64,000 nt of DNA from NCBI GenBank assembly GCA_018401565.1, contig JAGYKS010000031.1, positions 248,001-312,000 on the forward strand, written 5' to 3'. The position numbers and the translations under genes were made by a program. Origin of the DNA: Acidimicrobiales bacterium. Lineage in GTDB: Bacteria; Actinomycetota; Acidimicrobiia; Acidimicrobiales; Acidimicrobilacustridaceae. Below the pieces are notes generated by a model. It ran no database searches. It was not told the DNA's origin and was given only the letters and a program-made list of their open reading frames with translations. This document shows positions 48,131 through 56,915 of the stretch, one piece after another; positions within the stretch are counted from its first letter, which is position 1, and every line of letters starts with the position of its first letter.

Positions 48131-50232
48131 ATGGCCAGCTCTGGTGTTGCTCGGCGCCTCACCCGTGCGAGGGCGGTTGCCCTGACCCTGGCTCTCGGCG
48201 TCGTGCTGACTGCAGTCATGCCCTCTACGGCCACGTTGGCGAACGCGGATGAGGCGCCTGGTCGACCTGATATCCCCAAGGTGACGGCGCTACCCGGAGC
48301 GATACCAGTCATGGTGGTACCTGGGTCATCAGGTGGGGTGGCGACCTCGTACACCGTGACGGCGTCGCCGGGGGTGCCACGTGCGACGTGGCGGCCCCAG
48401 CGGAATCGTGCACGATCGAAGGACTCGCCGAGACCGGTTCATTCACGGTGTCGGTGGTGGCGGTGAATGCATCGGGGTCGTCGGTGCCGTCTGGGATGTC
48501 GCAGGTGGTGACGCCCGGTGGTGGCAGCCCCGTCCCGCAGTTCGATGATGTTCCGGCGAACGTGTTCTTCACCGAGGCCACCTCGATGCTCAAGGCGCGT
48601 GGGATCACGACCGGTTTCGCACAGTCGAGCGACTTCAAACCGGGCGGGTTGGTGACCCGAGCCCAAATGGCGGCATTCCTGTACCGGATGGCCGGCCAGC
48701 CGGCGGTCAACACCTGCACCTTCAGGGATCAGGCGCAGATCCCGGTCTTCGCCCAGGCGGGAGCGTGCTGGCTGAAGGCCAACCGGATCACCGACAACGA
48801 CCCATTCAACCCGGGCGGGTTGGTGACCCGAGCCCAAATGGCGGCATTCCTGTACCGGATGGCCGGCCAGCCGGCGGTCAACACCTGCACCTTCAGGGAT
48901 CAGGCGCAGATCCGGTCTTCGCCCAGGCGGGAGCGTGCTGGCTGATCGCCAACCAGATCACCGACAACGACCCATTCAACCCCGGCGGGTTGGTGACCCG
49001 AGCGCAGAATGGCGGCATTCCTGTACCGAACTGGAGGCACTCTCGGCCTGTGGGTGGCCTCCAGCCAGATCACCTCCAGCAAACGCTCCGTCACAGTGAC
49101 CGGTGGGTACGGTTCAGGCTTCTACCGTCCAGGCTCCACGGTGCATGTCTGGTCGTCGGTGTCCACCACCGGGGGCGTGGCCGAACGCTGGAGCGGGGAC
49201 GACGAGCTGCTGGCCGAACCCAACGAGTGGCACACGTCGTTCGTCATGCCGGACCGTGACGTGGTGTTGGTGGCGAACAGCTCAGTCCAAACGGTCCCAC
49301 TGAAGGCGGAGACCTTCACCGGAGTTACCTCAGTTTCCAAGACGGTGCGCTACCACTTCCCATCCCGGATGCGCGGCGTGGTGCTGTTCAACCATGGCAC
49401 CGGCGGGAGCAGCCGGTTCATCGAGGCGACCGAATCGCTGCCGATCGCTGTGGCGCTCGTGGCCGATGGGTACGGGGTGGTGTCGACCGAAGCAGAGGAG
49501 TCGGCCGCAGGAGACCTGAACGGCGACGGAAAACTGCGTTGGAACACCAGAGCCACTTCCAACAACGCCGACCTCGGCAATCTTCAGGCAATGTTCCAGA
49601 GCTTCGAGACTCGTGGCCTCATCCCCGCCGGCACCCCCAGGTTCGCCCTGGGAATGTCCGCCGGTGGATCCTTCAGCCACTTCCTCGGCACCGTTGCTGC
49701 CACGGCGGTAGCGCCCAACTTCCCGCAGCTCCGCTTCGCCGCCGTCGTGGCGTACTGCGCCGACGCAACCGCATCGCGATCGGGATCTCTCTCCACAACG
49801 CCATCTGCGTGGTACATCTGCGGAGCCGAGGACAACCCGGAAGTGTCCAACGCACAAGCCCGGGCCAACGAGGCAGCGATGCGTGCACGAGGCGTCCCCA
49901 CCGACTTCGTCGAGCACCGTCCGTCGCCGCTCTACCCCGGCAGATTCGCCCGAATCGACGGGATCGATCAGCTGGCCTCAGCGGCCATGGCAGCAGAGCT
50001 TCGGGCCGCCGGATTGGTCGACTCAGCGGGGTTCATCACCGTCGACGGCGACGTCATCGCTGCGACAGTTCTGGCCAACCCCGCCGCCTTTCCAACCATT
50101 TCCTCACACCCGAGAGCCAAGTCGATACGTTCGCAGGTCAAGACCACGCGGGCGGAGCACTCGATGTACGCCGACTACACCCGACGCACTATCGACTTCT
50201 TCGACCGCTTCAACCAGAACCCGGCTCCGTGA
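48131..50232 (+). CDS. Secreted SLH-repeat alpha/beta hydrolase (about three frame breaks)
   Basis: Surface enzyme of about 700 residues in four parts. A signal peptide (ARAVALTLALGVVLTAVMP) is followed by a fibronectin-III-like domain (TSYTVTASPG, GSFTVSVVAVNASGSSVPSG). Next are S-layer-homology-like repeats (FDDVPANVFFTEATSMLKARGITTG, GGLVTRAQMAAFLYRMAG). A beta domain (SVTVTGGYGSGFYRPGSTVHVWSS) precedes a hydrolase with GVVLFNHGTGGSS and the elbow FALGMSAGGSFSHF. The SLH segment contains near-identical 171-bp direct repeats. Breaks lie near 48380, 48912 and 49013, the last two in repeat copies. SLH repeats suggest non-covalent wall attachment. Confidence 0.78.
48640..49032 (+). repeat. 171-bp direct repeat in the SLH region
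   Basis: Two near-identical units begin at 48640 and 48811, and a partial third at 48981. The first two share about 135 consecutive, almost unchanged bases. Each unit encodes 57 residues from GGLVTRAQMAAFLYR onward. The second unit is 170 rather than 171 bases, which shifts the frame. Confidence 0.93.
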
Positions 50233-50245
50233 CCCACCCCCAACC

Positions 50246-51193
50246 ATGACGACCACATCGAAGGTGCTCGCCGTCATCGCTGTCGGAACATTGCTGGTCG
50301 CTGGTTGCACCCCGGCGGACACTGAGTCTGCTGCCACGACTCTGGAAGTCACCGGAGCGGACTCAACGTGTCGCAACGAGCCCACCGGCCCCACGACGTA
50401 CCAGTACGCACAACGCCCCGGGACCGAGCCTGACCGGACCAGCGTGGATGTGTACCTGCCCGCAGGGTGCGGTCCAGCGCCGGCGGTGCTGTGGGTCCAC
50501 GGCGGCGGTTGGCGACGGGGCGACAAGGCGGGCGGCTTCGTTGAACGCAAGGCGGCGTGGGCAGCGTCGTTCGGAGCGGCTCTGGTGTCAGTGAACTACC
50601 GGCTCACCACCCCCGACTCCGGCGTCCAGTGGCCTGATCACGGCGATGACATGGCCGCAGCTGTGGCGTGGGTCCAGAACGACGGTGCCTCCGCTGGGCT
50701 CGACGCCTCGCAGTTGTCGCTGCTCGGACACTCGGCGGGAGCGCACCTGGTCGCCATCGTTGGGACCGACCCGTCGCTGCTCATCCCGGCTGGCGCAGAC
50801 CCGTCGGGGATTGCCTGCGTTGTGGCTCTGGACTTCTCCTTCGACCTGGCCAATGCGCCTGCCGAGGGTTTGATTGCCAACGCGTTCGGAACCGATCCAC
50901 AAGTCATCGCCGACGCCTCGCCGAACGTGCAGGTCGAACGCAACGGCCGGCCAACTGCCAGGTTCCTCGTCGTCACCCGGGGTGGGGCCGGGCGTGTTGC
51001 CGACGCTCAAACTTTCGTCGATCTCATCAATGACTCGGGTGGATCCGCTCAGCTGCTCGACGCAAACCCCTACGGGCACGACGACGTCAGCGTGCAACTT
51101 GGAGCGTCCGGCGAACAGGTCGTCACGACGGAGATCACCGGATTTCTTCAGTCGTGCCTGGCAGCGACAGCCACACCCGCCCCGGCAGCGTGA
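50246..51193 (+). CDS. Lipoprotein esterase/lipase (HSL-like)
   Basis: 315 residues. The lipoprotein signal peptide ends LLVAGC. HGGGWRRGD is the oxyanion motif, LLGHSAGAHLVAIVG the nucleophile elbow, and GHDDV supplies the catalytic His near the C-terminus. It resembles bacterial hormone-sensitive-lipase-like carboxylesterases. It starts 14 bases after the preceding gene's stop and may be co-transcribed with it. Unbroken. Confidence 0.87.
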   Translation: MTTTSKVLAVIAVGTLLVAGCTPADTESAATTLEVTGADSTCRNEPTGPTTYQYAQRPGTEPDRTSVDVYLPAGCGPAPAVLWVHGGGWRRGDKAGGFVERKAAWAASFGAALVSVNYRLTTPDSGVQWPDHGDDMAAAVAWVQNDGASAGLDASQLSLLGHSAGAHLVAIVGTDPSLLIPAGADPSGIACVVALDFSFDLANAPAEGLIANAFGTDPQVIADASPNVQVERNGRPTARFLVVTRGGAGRVADAQTFVDLINDSGGSAQLLDANPYGHDDVSVQLGASGEQVVTTEITGFLQSCLAATATPAPAA

Positions 51194-51477
51194 GTGGCCA
51201 TGGTGCCCTCCAACGCAAGTGACGTGCCGCTGATCCCTGACGGGCCTGCTGGACCTCCACCCACGGCCGCGTCAGTGCCTCTTGGGGGCCGGGAAATCTG
51301 CTGTTGCGAGTCATCCGGTACCGACCAGTTCCCAGAGCGATCACGCAAGCCCAGCGACCAATCGGGCCCAGCGACCACTCCCCTCCGTCCAAACAGGCAA
51401 AAAGAAAAACGTGATACCGACAGCATTAATTGCGCTGCGTTGGGTAGGGACTTGCCATGATGCGGACTCAAGCCGAA
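51194..51477. other. Gap between convergent genes
   Basis: This 284-base region lies between the esterase and the phosphotransferase-like gene. A 12-bp direct repeat, gcccagcgacca, occurs twice near 51348-51376. An A-rich stretch around 51402-51430 is unusual for this genome. No gene or clear terminator was identified. Confidence 0.4.
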
Positions 51478-52239
51478 TCAGGGAGTTACGAGTGACCCGG
51501 CCGCTTCGAGTGCTCGGGCCATGACACGGTCACCGTGAGGATGGCCGGTGCGCAGCGGACCTGGTGCAAGCCACAGCAACGCCACGGCAGTGCGATGGCG
51601 GAGCTGATCGACATCAACATGACCGGCGAACCCGGCCAGCCAGGCCTCGGTCACCGCAGTCGCTTTGGCTTCGGATATCTCACCCACAAAGCCCCGCATC
51701 AGCACGTGGGCCAGCAACCGCCCCAGATCGTCAAGCTGGTCGCCGATACCGAGGTCCTCAAGGTCGACCACGCCCGCCACAGCGCCATGGGGATCCACGA
51801 CGAGTTGGGCATCGTGGAGGTCACCATGGATCACAGCGGTTCGACAGCCACCACTTCGGGAACCACAACACCTGCGGTCCGGCAACGTTCGAGCACGTCC
51901 ACAGCCGATACGCACGACCGCCTGGTGCAACGGCACCACCGACATGACCTCGATGTCCGACGGATCGACACCTGCAGGCACCAGATCCCCAAGCCCCCCG
52001 GCAACCACCGCCCGGGCGAGACCCGGCAGCCCGGGATCGTCGGGGTACCACCACACACCGAACTCGCCGGCCGGGATGCGAACCCGATGGGTGCCTGCGG
52101 GAGCAGCACCATCGATCTGTGCAACCCATGCCACCTGCGGCACAACGTTGCCTGCCACACCCGGGAGGTGCACCTCGACCCGCACCCGCACGTGATAGCC
52201 GTCGAGAGCTACCACCTCGGCCACAGAAACCACCCCCAT
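51478..52239 (-). CDS. Aminoglycoside-phosphotransferase-like protein (frame broken, middle region short)
   Basis: A kinase-fold protein with the catalytic loop AVIHGDLHDAQLVVD and the metal-binding segment VVDLEDLGIGDQLDDLGRLL. The N-terminal part (VWWYPDDPGLPGLARAVV) matches the start of actinobacterial phosphotransferase-family proteins. About 75 bases near 51840-51905 are coding in another frame (AVDVLERCRTAGVVVPEVVAVE), so two compensating indels are present. Even after restoration the distance between the N-lobe and the catalytic loop is shorter than usual. The substrate is unknown. ATG 52239 starts 12 bases from the divergent zinc-finger gene. Confidence 0.6.
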   Translation of the reverse strand: MGVVSVAEVVALDGYHVRVRVEVHLPGVAGNVVPQVAWVAQIDGAAPAGTHRVRIPAGEFGVWWYPDDPGLPGLARAVVAGGLGDLVPAGVDPSDIEVMSVVPLHQAVVRIGCGRARTLPDRRCCGSRSGGCRTAVIHGDLHDAQLVVDPHGAVAGVVDLEDLGIGDQLDDLGRLLAHVLMRGFVGEISEAKATAVTEAWLAGFAGHVDVDQLRHRTAVALLWLAPGPLRTGHPHGDRVMARALEAAGSLVTP

Positions 52240-52251
52240 GGAGGATTCCAC

Positions 52252-52590
52252 ATGAAGTGCCCCATGGATTCCACCGTCGACCTTGTCATGACCGAACGTG
52301 GCGGCGTCGAGATCGACTACTGCCCAAGCTGCAGGGGGGTATGGCTCGACGGCGGCGAACTGGACACGATCATCGATCGGGCATCCGCCGAGATGGCGCC
52401 GTCACCCCAGGCTCCTCCACCTGTCGCCCCGCCCGTCGCACAACCCCAGGCGCCCTACTCCCAGGCCTCACCCCAGCCCATGGCCCCACCACCTGCCCAA
52501 CGGTGGGATTCAAGCGACAAGTGGGGCCGCAGCGGCCAGAGCAAAACATCCAAGCCCAAGTCGTTTCTCAAGGACATGTTCGAGTTCTAG
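52252..52590 (+). CDS. zf-TFIIB-type small zinc-finger protein
   Basis: 112 residues. The N-terminal domain MKCPMDSTVDLVMTERGGVEIDYCPSCRGVWLD is the zf-TFIIB family, with Cys 3 and a CPSC pair. The rest is Pro/Ala/Gln-rich and ends in a basic FLKDMFEF tail. GGAGG stands 7 bases before ATG. The family is common in bacteria, but its function is unknown. Confidence 0.85.
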   Translation: MKCPMDSTVDLVMTERGGVEIDYCPSCRGVWLDGGELDTIIDRASAEMAPSPQAPPPVAPPVAQPQAPYSQASPQPMAPPPAQRWDSSDKWGRSGQSKTSKPKSFLKDMFEF

Positions 52591-52636
52591 CCAGCAGCTG
52601 CCTTGAGCCGGGGACGCACCGCCAGTGGGCACACCG

Positions 52637-53842
52637 CTAGCGAGCACCCTCACGGCGCAGGCCGCCGTAGAGATAACGGGTGACGAACACCCCGAACAGC
52701 AGCGGTCGGGCGATAAAGCGGGGAATTCGCGCCCGTCGACCGCTGGGCTGCACAACGACCAAGCCGTCGCTTTGCAGCCCCAACACCGAACCCCACCGGT
52801 ACGTGGGCGCCCGAAAGCGCCGAAGGCGTCGCCCACGGCCGCCCATGGCCACCCGCAAATTGGCGACCACGACCTGCGCCCCCCAGTTGCGGGCAGAACA
52901 GCGCAGTGGGTCACTGGCTGCGACGTCACCGACGGCGAACACTTCGTCGTGGCCGGGCACCCGCAGGTGCTCGTCGACGCGCACGAACCCGTCGGCATCA
53001 AGCACCGTGTCGGGGAGAAACGAGCTGTGGGGTCGGACGCCACCCACCGCCCACAGCACCACATCAGCGTCAAACGGTGGCTGCCCGGTGGACCACTGCA
53101 CCGGATCCGAGGTGAGGCGGTCCCCGTTGAACCCGGCAGGAACCACCGCCCGGTGATTGGGATGCACCACCACGCCGTCGGCGCGCAGCACCTGGCTGGC
53201 CCAGGCCCGCACCCGGGGGTGATAACCCGGAAGCGGTTCGGTGCCGTCGTGGAACAGGTGGACGGTGCCGGTGTTGCGCCGGGCGAGGTTGTCGGCCACC
53301 GACACTCCGGTGGCGCCGCCGCCGATCAGGGCCACGGTGGATGCAGCACCGATGCGTTGGGAAGCTTCGACCATGGCTGCGTTGATGGTCTCGAGGTCTT
53401 CCACCCGGTCATGACGCCAAAACCCATTGGCGACACCGGTGGCAACGACGAGGAAGTCGTACGGCTCGGCCAGCTGGGCACCGTCGACCGTTTCCACATG
53501 GACGACACGTCGATCCAGGTCGGCCCGGGTGATGCGACCATGGATGGTGCGGACCCGGTCGAGCCGTCGAAATCGGCCGAACGGCACGAGGTAGTGACGC
53601 CGCCATTGGTCGAGGTCGGTGAGGCGATGGCCGAGTTCCTGACCGCTCACCAGCGCCGGTCGGGTGGCAATCGCCACCACCTCGCACGACCGGGAGAGCC
53701 GGGTGGCCACAAGCACACCGGTGTCGCCCATCCCGGCGATCACCACGCGCGGGCGGGGGCGGGCCGGGTTGCGGGCCGGGTGGCGGGCCGGGCGGCCGGG
53801 GCGGGCATTGCGCATCTGGTCATCCCACCACATCGCAGCCAC
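52637..53842 (-). CDS. FAD-dependent NAD(P)H oxidoreductase (NDH-2-like)
   Basis: 401 residues with two Rossmann folds. FAD-binding: RVVIAGMGDTGVLVATRLS; NAD(P)-binding: TVALIGGGATGVSVADNLA; the C-terminal FAD motif EVFAVGDVA. The order resembles type II NADH dehydrogenases and related quinone reductases. The first 30 residues are a Pro/Arg-rich repeat (RPARHPARNPARPRP), so the true start may be internal. A C-terminal amphipathic segment (LLFGVFVTRYLYGGL) could touch the membrane. Confidence 0.85.
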   Translation of the reverse strand: MAAMWWDDQMRNARPGRPARHPARNPARPRPRVVIAGMGDTGVLVATRLSRSCEVVAIATRPALVSGQELGHRLTDLDQWRRHYLVPFGRFRRLDRVRTIHGRITRADLDRRVVHVETVDGAQLAEPYDFLVVATGVANGFWRHDRVEDLETINAAMVEASQRIGAASTVALIGGGATGVSVADNLARRNTGTVHLFHDGTEPLPGYHPRVRAWASQVLRADGVVVHPNHRAVVPAGFNGDRLTSDPVQWSTGQPPFDADVVLWAVGGVRPHSSFLPDTVLDADGFVRVDEHLRVPGHDEVFAVGDVAASDPLRCSARNWGAQVVVANLRVAMGGRGRRLRRFRAPTYRWGSVLGLQSDGLVVVQPSGRRARIPRFIARPLLFGVFVTRYLYGGLRREGAR

Positions 53843-53843
53843 C

Positions 53844-53896
53844 GACGCCGGTTGACCCGACGCCGGTTGACCCGACGCCGGTTGACCCGACGCCGG
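53844..53896 (-). repeat. 15-bp tandem repeat between the PAP2 gene and the FAD oxidoreductase gene
   Basis: Three exact 15-bp units (acgccggttgacccg on plus) plus partial copies, from about 39 bases after the PAP2 stop to 2 bases before the next start codon. They would lie in the leader of the oxidoreductase transcript. Confidence 0.9.
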
Positions 53897-53934
53897 GCAT
53901 CGCCAACCAACCCATCACCGCACCGCGGCGGGGC

Positions 53935-54645
53935 CTACTGCGTGACCGGGTCGTCAACCAGCTGCTTGATGCGCGGAGCGAGGAACCACAGGAACGCTGC
54001 CCACACGATGAGCAGCCAACCCGAGGCCAGCAACCACGCCCCCAGCACGTCGGTGACCCAATGCCGGGCCAGAATCAGCCGGCTGGGGCCGTTGGCGATG
54101 CCGATGGCGATCGGGATCGCGGCCACAACCGTGGACCACCGACGGGGAAACACGTACAGCGCGATGATCCCCATCGCCACCCACGCCGTGATCCCGGCAA
54201 AGGTATGGCCTGATGGGAACGACGACGTCAGCTGGCTGGCATCGAAGTCGCCCCACTGGGGTCGGTCGCGTCCCACGGTGTGCTTGATGGCGGTCGACAC
54301 CAGTGCCCCGGTTTGCGACGACACCACCAGAAACACCGCCCACTGCCACCGCCGCACCATCACCAACAGCGCCGCCACCACAATCACCACCTGCAGGGTG
54401 CGCTCTCCCGCCCCAATCCACGACAACCAGGTGGCGATCTGGTTCAGCACCTCACTGGATTCCCCCACGTTGCGAAACCAGGTGTTGACTCCCAGGTCAC
54501 GATCGTTCATCCAGGTTCCGGTGGCGGCGATCACCACCGCCAACGCAAGGCCCGGCAGCAACAACGCCAATCCAAGCAGGGCCAGTCGGGGTGCCTGCTG
54601 ACGGTCCGGGATCGGCCGGTACTGGCCGTTCACCGATACGGACAT
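53935..54645 (-). CDS. PAP2-family phosphatase
   Basis: Integral membrane phosphatase of 236 residues with about six helices. The three catalytic motifs are KHTVGRDRPQ, SFPSGHT and SRLILARHWVTDVLG, which contain the catalytic His residues. Likely substrates are undecaprenyl diphosphate or phosphatidic acid at the outer face. Unbroken; ATG 54645. Confidence 0.92.
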   Translation of the reverse strand: MSVSVNGQYRPIPDRQQAPRLALLGLALLLPGLALAVVIAATGTWMNDRDLGVNTWFRNVGESSEVLNQIATWLSWIGAGERTLQVVIVVAALLVMVRRWQWAVFLVVSSQTGALVSTAIKHTVGRDRPQWGDFDASQLTSSFPSGHTFAGITAWVAMGIIALYVFPRRWSTVVAAIPIAIGIANGPSRLILARHWVTDVLGAWLLASGWLLIVWAAFLWFLAPRIKQLVDDPVTQ

Positions 54646-54687
54646 GGCCAGATCCTAGGTGCGACGGTCAGCGGCGCCGTGTGGGGC

Positions 54688-55056
54688 TCATGCTGGATTG
54701 AGTGTGAGCCTCACAACGTTGAGCCTTCCGCGCCGCACATCTGCTGTGGCAGACCGTGCCCGGCCGGTAAGCCACACCCTGACGTGAGGGTCAGCCTCCA
54801 GGTTGCGCAGCCATTGCGAGTCGTCCCGCACGGTGGACACCACCACGCTGTTTCCCGCCCGCCCGGCCACCAGCGGCACCTGACGGGGAAGGCCACTTCG
54901 GCGGCCAGTGGTCTCAACAATGACCACCCCACCGCCCACCGGCAGCGGATTGCCCAAGCCGGCACGCACCGCCGGCCGAACCACAGTGTTCAACGCTGCA
55001 AACACGGGCGCCTCGATCCGGTGTCGGAGCTTGCGGAGCTGATCGTGGGCGTCCAT
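54688..55056 (-). CDS. F420-dependent nitroreductase-family protein (Ddn-like)
   Basis: 122-residue single-domain flavin-reductase-like split-barrel protein. Motifs [19 protein letters not shown] and [28 protein letters not shown] match the deazaflavin-dependent nitroreductase group. Such enzymes use reduced coenzyme F420. Together with the FrhB-like gene at 62.8 kb it suggests F420 use in this organism. Confidence 0.88.
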   Translation of the reverse strand: MDAHDQLRKLRHRIEAPVFAALNTVVRPAVRAGLGNPLPVGGGVVIVETTGRRSGLPRQVPLVAGRAGNSVVVSTVRDDSQWLRNLEADPHVRVWLTGRARSATADVRRGRLNVVRLTLNPA

Positions 55057-55078
55057 GCACTCAACAACCTCATGGAGC

Positions 55079-55180
55079 TCACATGTGTTCCCTGCGGCGC
55101 CACACGGTGACCGTGAGTTTGGTCACCTCGGCCGGGGGGACATGGCCCAACATGACGATTGGCAACAGGAACTTCATGTG
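55079..55180 (-). CDS. Possible 33-codon small gene
   Basis: A short frame encodes a 32-33-residue peptide beginning [19 protein letters not shown] and ending RRREHM. AGGAG lies 10 bases upstream of its ATG. The start is hydrophobic enough for a membrane or signal segment. It sits in the 290-base gap between the Ddn-like gene and the GT2 gene. It may equally be chance. Confidence 0.2.
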   Translation of the reverse strand, partial: HMKFLLPIVMLGHVPPAEVTKLTVTVWRRREHM

Positions 55181-55345
55181 GATTCCGCTCCTGCAGCCGG
55201 CAACCTGTTGTGCGACCCCTGCCCGTGAACCCAACCCAGCTGCCCGAACCAACCGCGCCACACACGACATGGTGCCCACTCCACGACCTGAGGAGTGTTG
55301 GCCATCCATCGATCCGAACCCGAGCCCTTGTTTGGAGCGCGCCCG

Positions 55346-56794
55346 GTGGGCTCCGCTCTGGCAGGCGACCACCTTGGCGCCATCATTGCCGCAGCACGCA
55401 CAGCACACTGCCGCAGCGATGCGTCGACCGGCACCGCCCGACAATTCGTGGTGGCCATCGTTCCGGCCCACAACGAACAGGGCCGCATTCAGGCCTGCCT
55501 GACTTCGCTACGGCGACAATCGCAACCACCAGACGTCGTGATCGTGGTGGCCGACAACTGCACCGACGACACCGTGGTTGAGGCAACCGGTGCCGGAGCA
55601 ACCGTTGTCGAAACGGTCAACAACCGTGACCGCAAGGCCGGGGCATTGAACTACGCGCTCAACCGGGTACTCGGGCATCTCGGCACCGATGACGGCGTGC
55701 TGCTCATGGACGCCGACAGCGAGCTCACCGAACACTTCCTCGCCGTCGCCACGCGTCGGCTGCAGGAACACACCGATGATGCGCCGATTGGAGGCATCGG
55801 CGGCGTCTTTGTCGGCGATCGCCACCTCGCTGATGATGGCGGACGCTGGAGTCTGGTTCGACAGCTTCAGCACAACGAGTACGTCCGCTACGCCCGCCAT
55901 GTTGCCCGCCGCAGCGGACGCGCCCTGGTGCTCACCGGAACCGGGTCGTTGTTCAGGGCCGGGGCCCTGACCGAAGTGGCCCGGGCCCGGCAGCTGGGCC
56001 TCTTGCCCGATGGCGGCGACAGCAAGTCGGTGTACGACACCGGCTCGCTGACCGAGGACAACGAGCTCACCCTGTCGCTGAAGCGGCTCGGCTACCGAAC
56101 GATCTCGCCCCGTGAGTGTCTGGTGTACACCGCCATGATGCCCACGGTCTCCCAGTTGTTCGAGCAGCGGCGCAGGTGGCAACGCGGCGCACTGGAAAAC
56201 CTGGGGTCACACGGCCTGCGGCGTCACACCGGCCCCTACGCCGTGCGCCAGTTGGGCACCTACATCGGGGTCCTGTTCCTCCCCCTGTATGCCATGACCC
56301 TGACCACGGCGTTGATCCGGTTTGGGTCGGTGGACTGGCTGCAACCCCTGTGGGTGACGGTGGCGGTGGTGTACGTCGGCGAACAGGCATGGAGCGTCCG
56401 CCGGGGTGGTTGGCGATCGGTGGGATTGTCACTCATGGTGATTCCGGAATTCCTGCTCACCGTCCTGTTGAACCTTGTGTACACGGTGTCGTTGCTGGGG
56501 TTGCTGGCCGGGACCGGCGAGCGTTGGGGCCGTCAGGTGGACGAACGATCGGTGCAGCACCTTGTTGGTCGGGGTCACCATGCCGAGCACGATGTCGAAG
56601 TGCTGTCGGGGGACCATCAGCACCGGCAATGGTGGCGCGTCCTGCTGGTCCCGGTGGTGGTCGTGGCGGCGGCGGGCATGGTGTTGCTGTTGCCGCTGGT
56701 CGCCCTCAACGCGGCATGGATGGCGGTCGCCGTGTTCGTCCTCGTCGGGTTCGGTCTCACCCTGCTCAGACTGGTTCCACTTCCGATGACCTGA
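55346..56794 (+). CDS. Processive family 2 glycosyltransferase
   Basis: Membrane-bound GT2 enzyme of about 482 residues, of the cellulose/hyaluronan synthase type. The cytosolic domain has VAIVPAHNEQGRI, VADNCTDDT (first Asp), LLMDADSEL (DxD), TEDNELTLSL (catalytic base) and QRRRWQRG (QxxRW). Helices follow (LGTYIGVLFLPLYAMTLT, LWVTVAVVYVGEQ, LMVIPEFLLTVLLNLVYTVSLLGLL) and two more at the end. The start is uncertain: GTG 55346 has GGAG 8 bases upstream; GTG 55295 has AGGAG too close. The polymer is unknown. Confidence 0.88.
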   Translation: MGSALAGDHLGAIIAAARTAHCRSDASTGTARQFVVAIVPAHNEQGRIQACLTSLRRQSQPPDVVIVVADNCTDDTVVEATGAGATVVETVNNRDRKAGALNYALNRVLGHLGTDDGVLLMDADSELTEHFLAVATRRLQEHTDDAPIGGIGGVFVGDRHLADDGGRWSLVRQLQHNEYVRYARHVARRSGRALVLTGTGSLFRAGALTEVARARQLGLLPDGGDSKSVYDTGSLTEDNELTLSLKRLGYRTISPRECLVYTAMMPTVSQLFEQRRRWQRGALENLGSHGLRRHTGPYAVRQLGTYIGVLFLPLYAMTLTTALIRFGSVDWLQPLWVTVAVVYVGEQAWSVRRGGWRSVGLSLMVIPEFLLTVLLNLVYTVSLLGLLAGTGERWGRQVDERSVQHLVGRGHHAEHDVEVLSGDHQHRQWWRVLLVPVVVVAAAGMVLLLPLVALNAAWMAVAVFVLVGFGLTLLRLVPLPMT

Positions 56795-56828
56795 CCGAAC
56801 ACCGATTCATCAGTCACGTTGTCAGCTG

Positions 56829-56871
56829 CGCGGCCCAACCGGCGGCCCAACCGGCATCCCAACCGGCATTG
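56829..56871 (+). repeat. 12-bp tandem repeat after the GT2 gene
   Basis: Units gcggcccaaccg, gcggcccaaccg and gcatcccaaccg, plus a partial fourth, start about 35 bases past the GT2 stop and precede the next gene. Confidence 0.85.
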
Positions 56872-56915
56872 CATTGGGCAACACGACCGGGAGCGCCTCG
56901 CTAGTGTTCCCGCCC

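Noticed and set aside
47917-51193. Integrated mobile element at the tRNA gene
   Set aside because: No integrase, transposase or second copy of the tRNA 3' end was found; only the position is suggestive.
55079-55471. 130-codon minus-strand Cys-rich frame in the gap before the GT2 gene
   Set aside because: Most of it is antisense to the start of the GT2 gene and has no start signal; only the last 33 codons have a plausible ribosome-binding site.
55295-56794. Mycofactocin glycosyltransferase MftF
   Set aside because: No mftA-E genes nearby, and the QRRRW motif with several C-terminal helices fits a processive polysaccharide synthase better.
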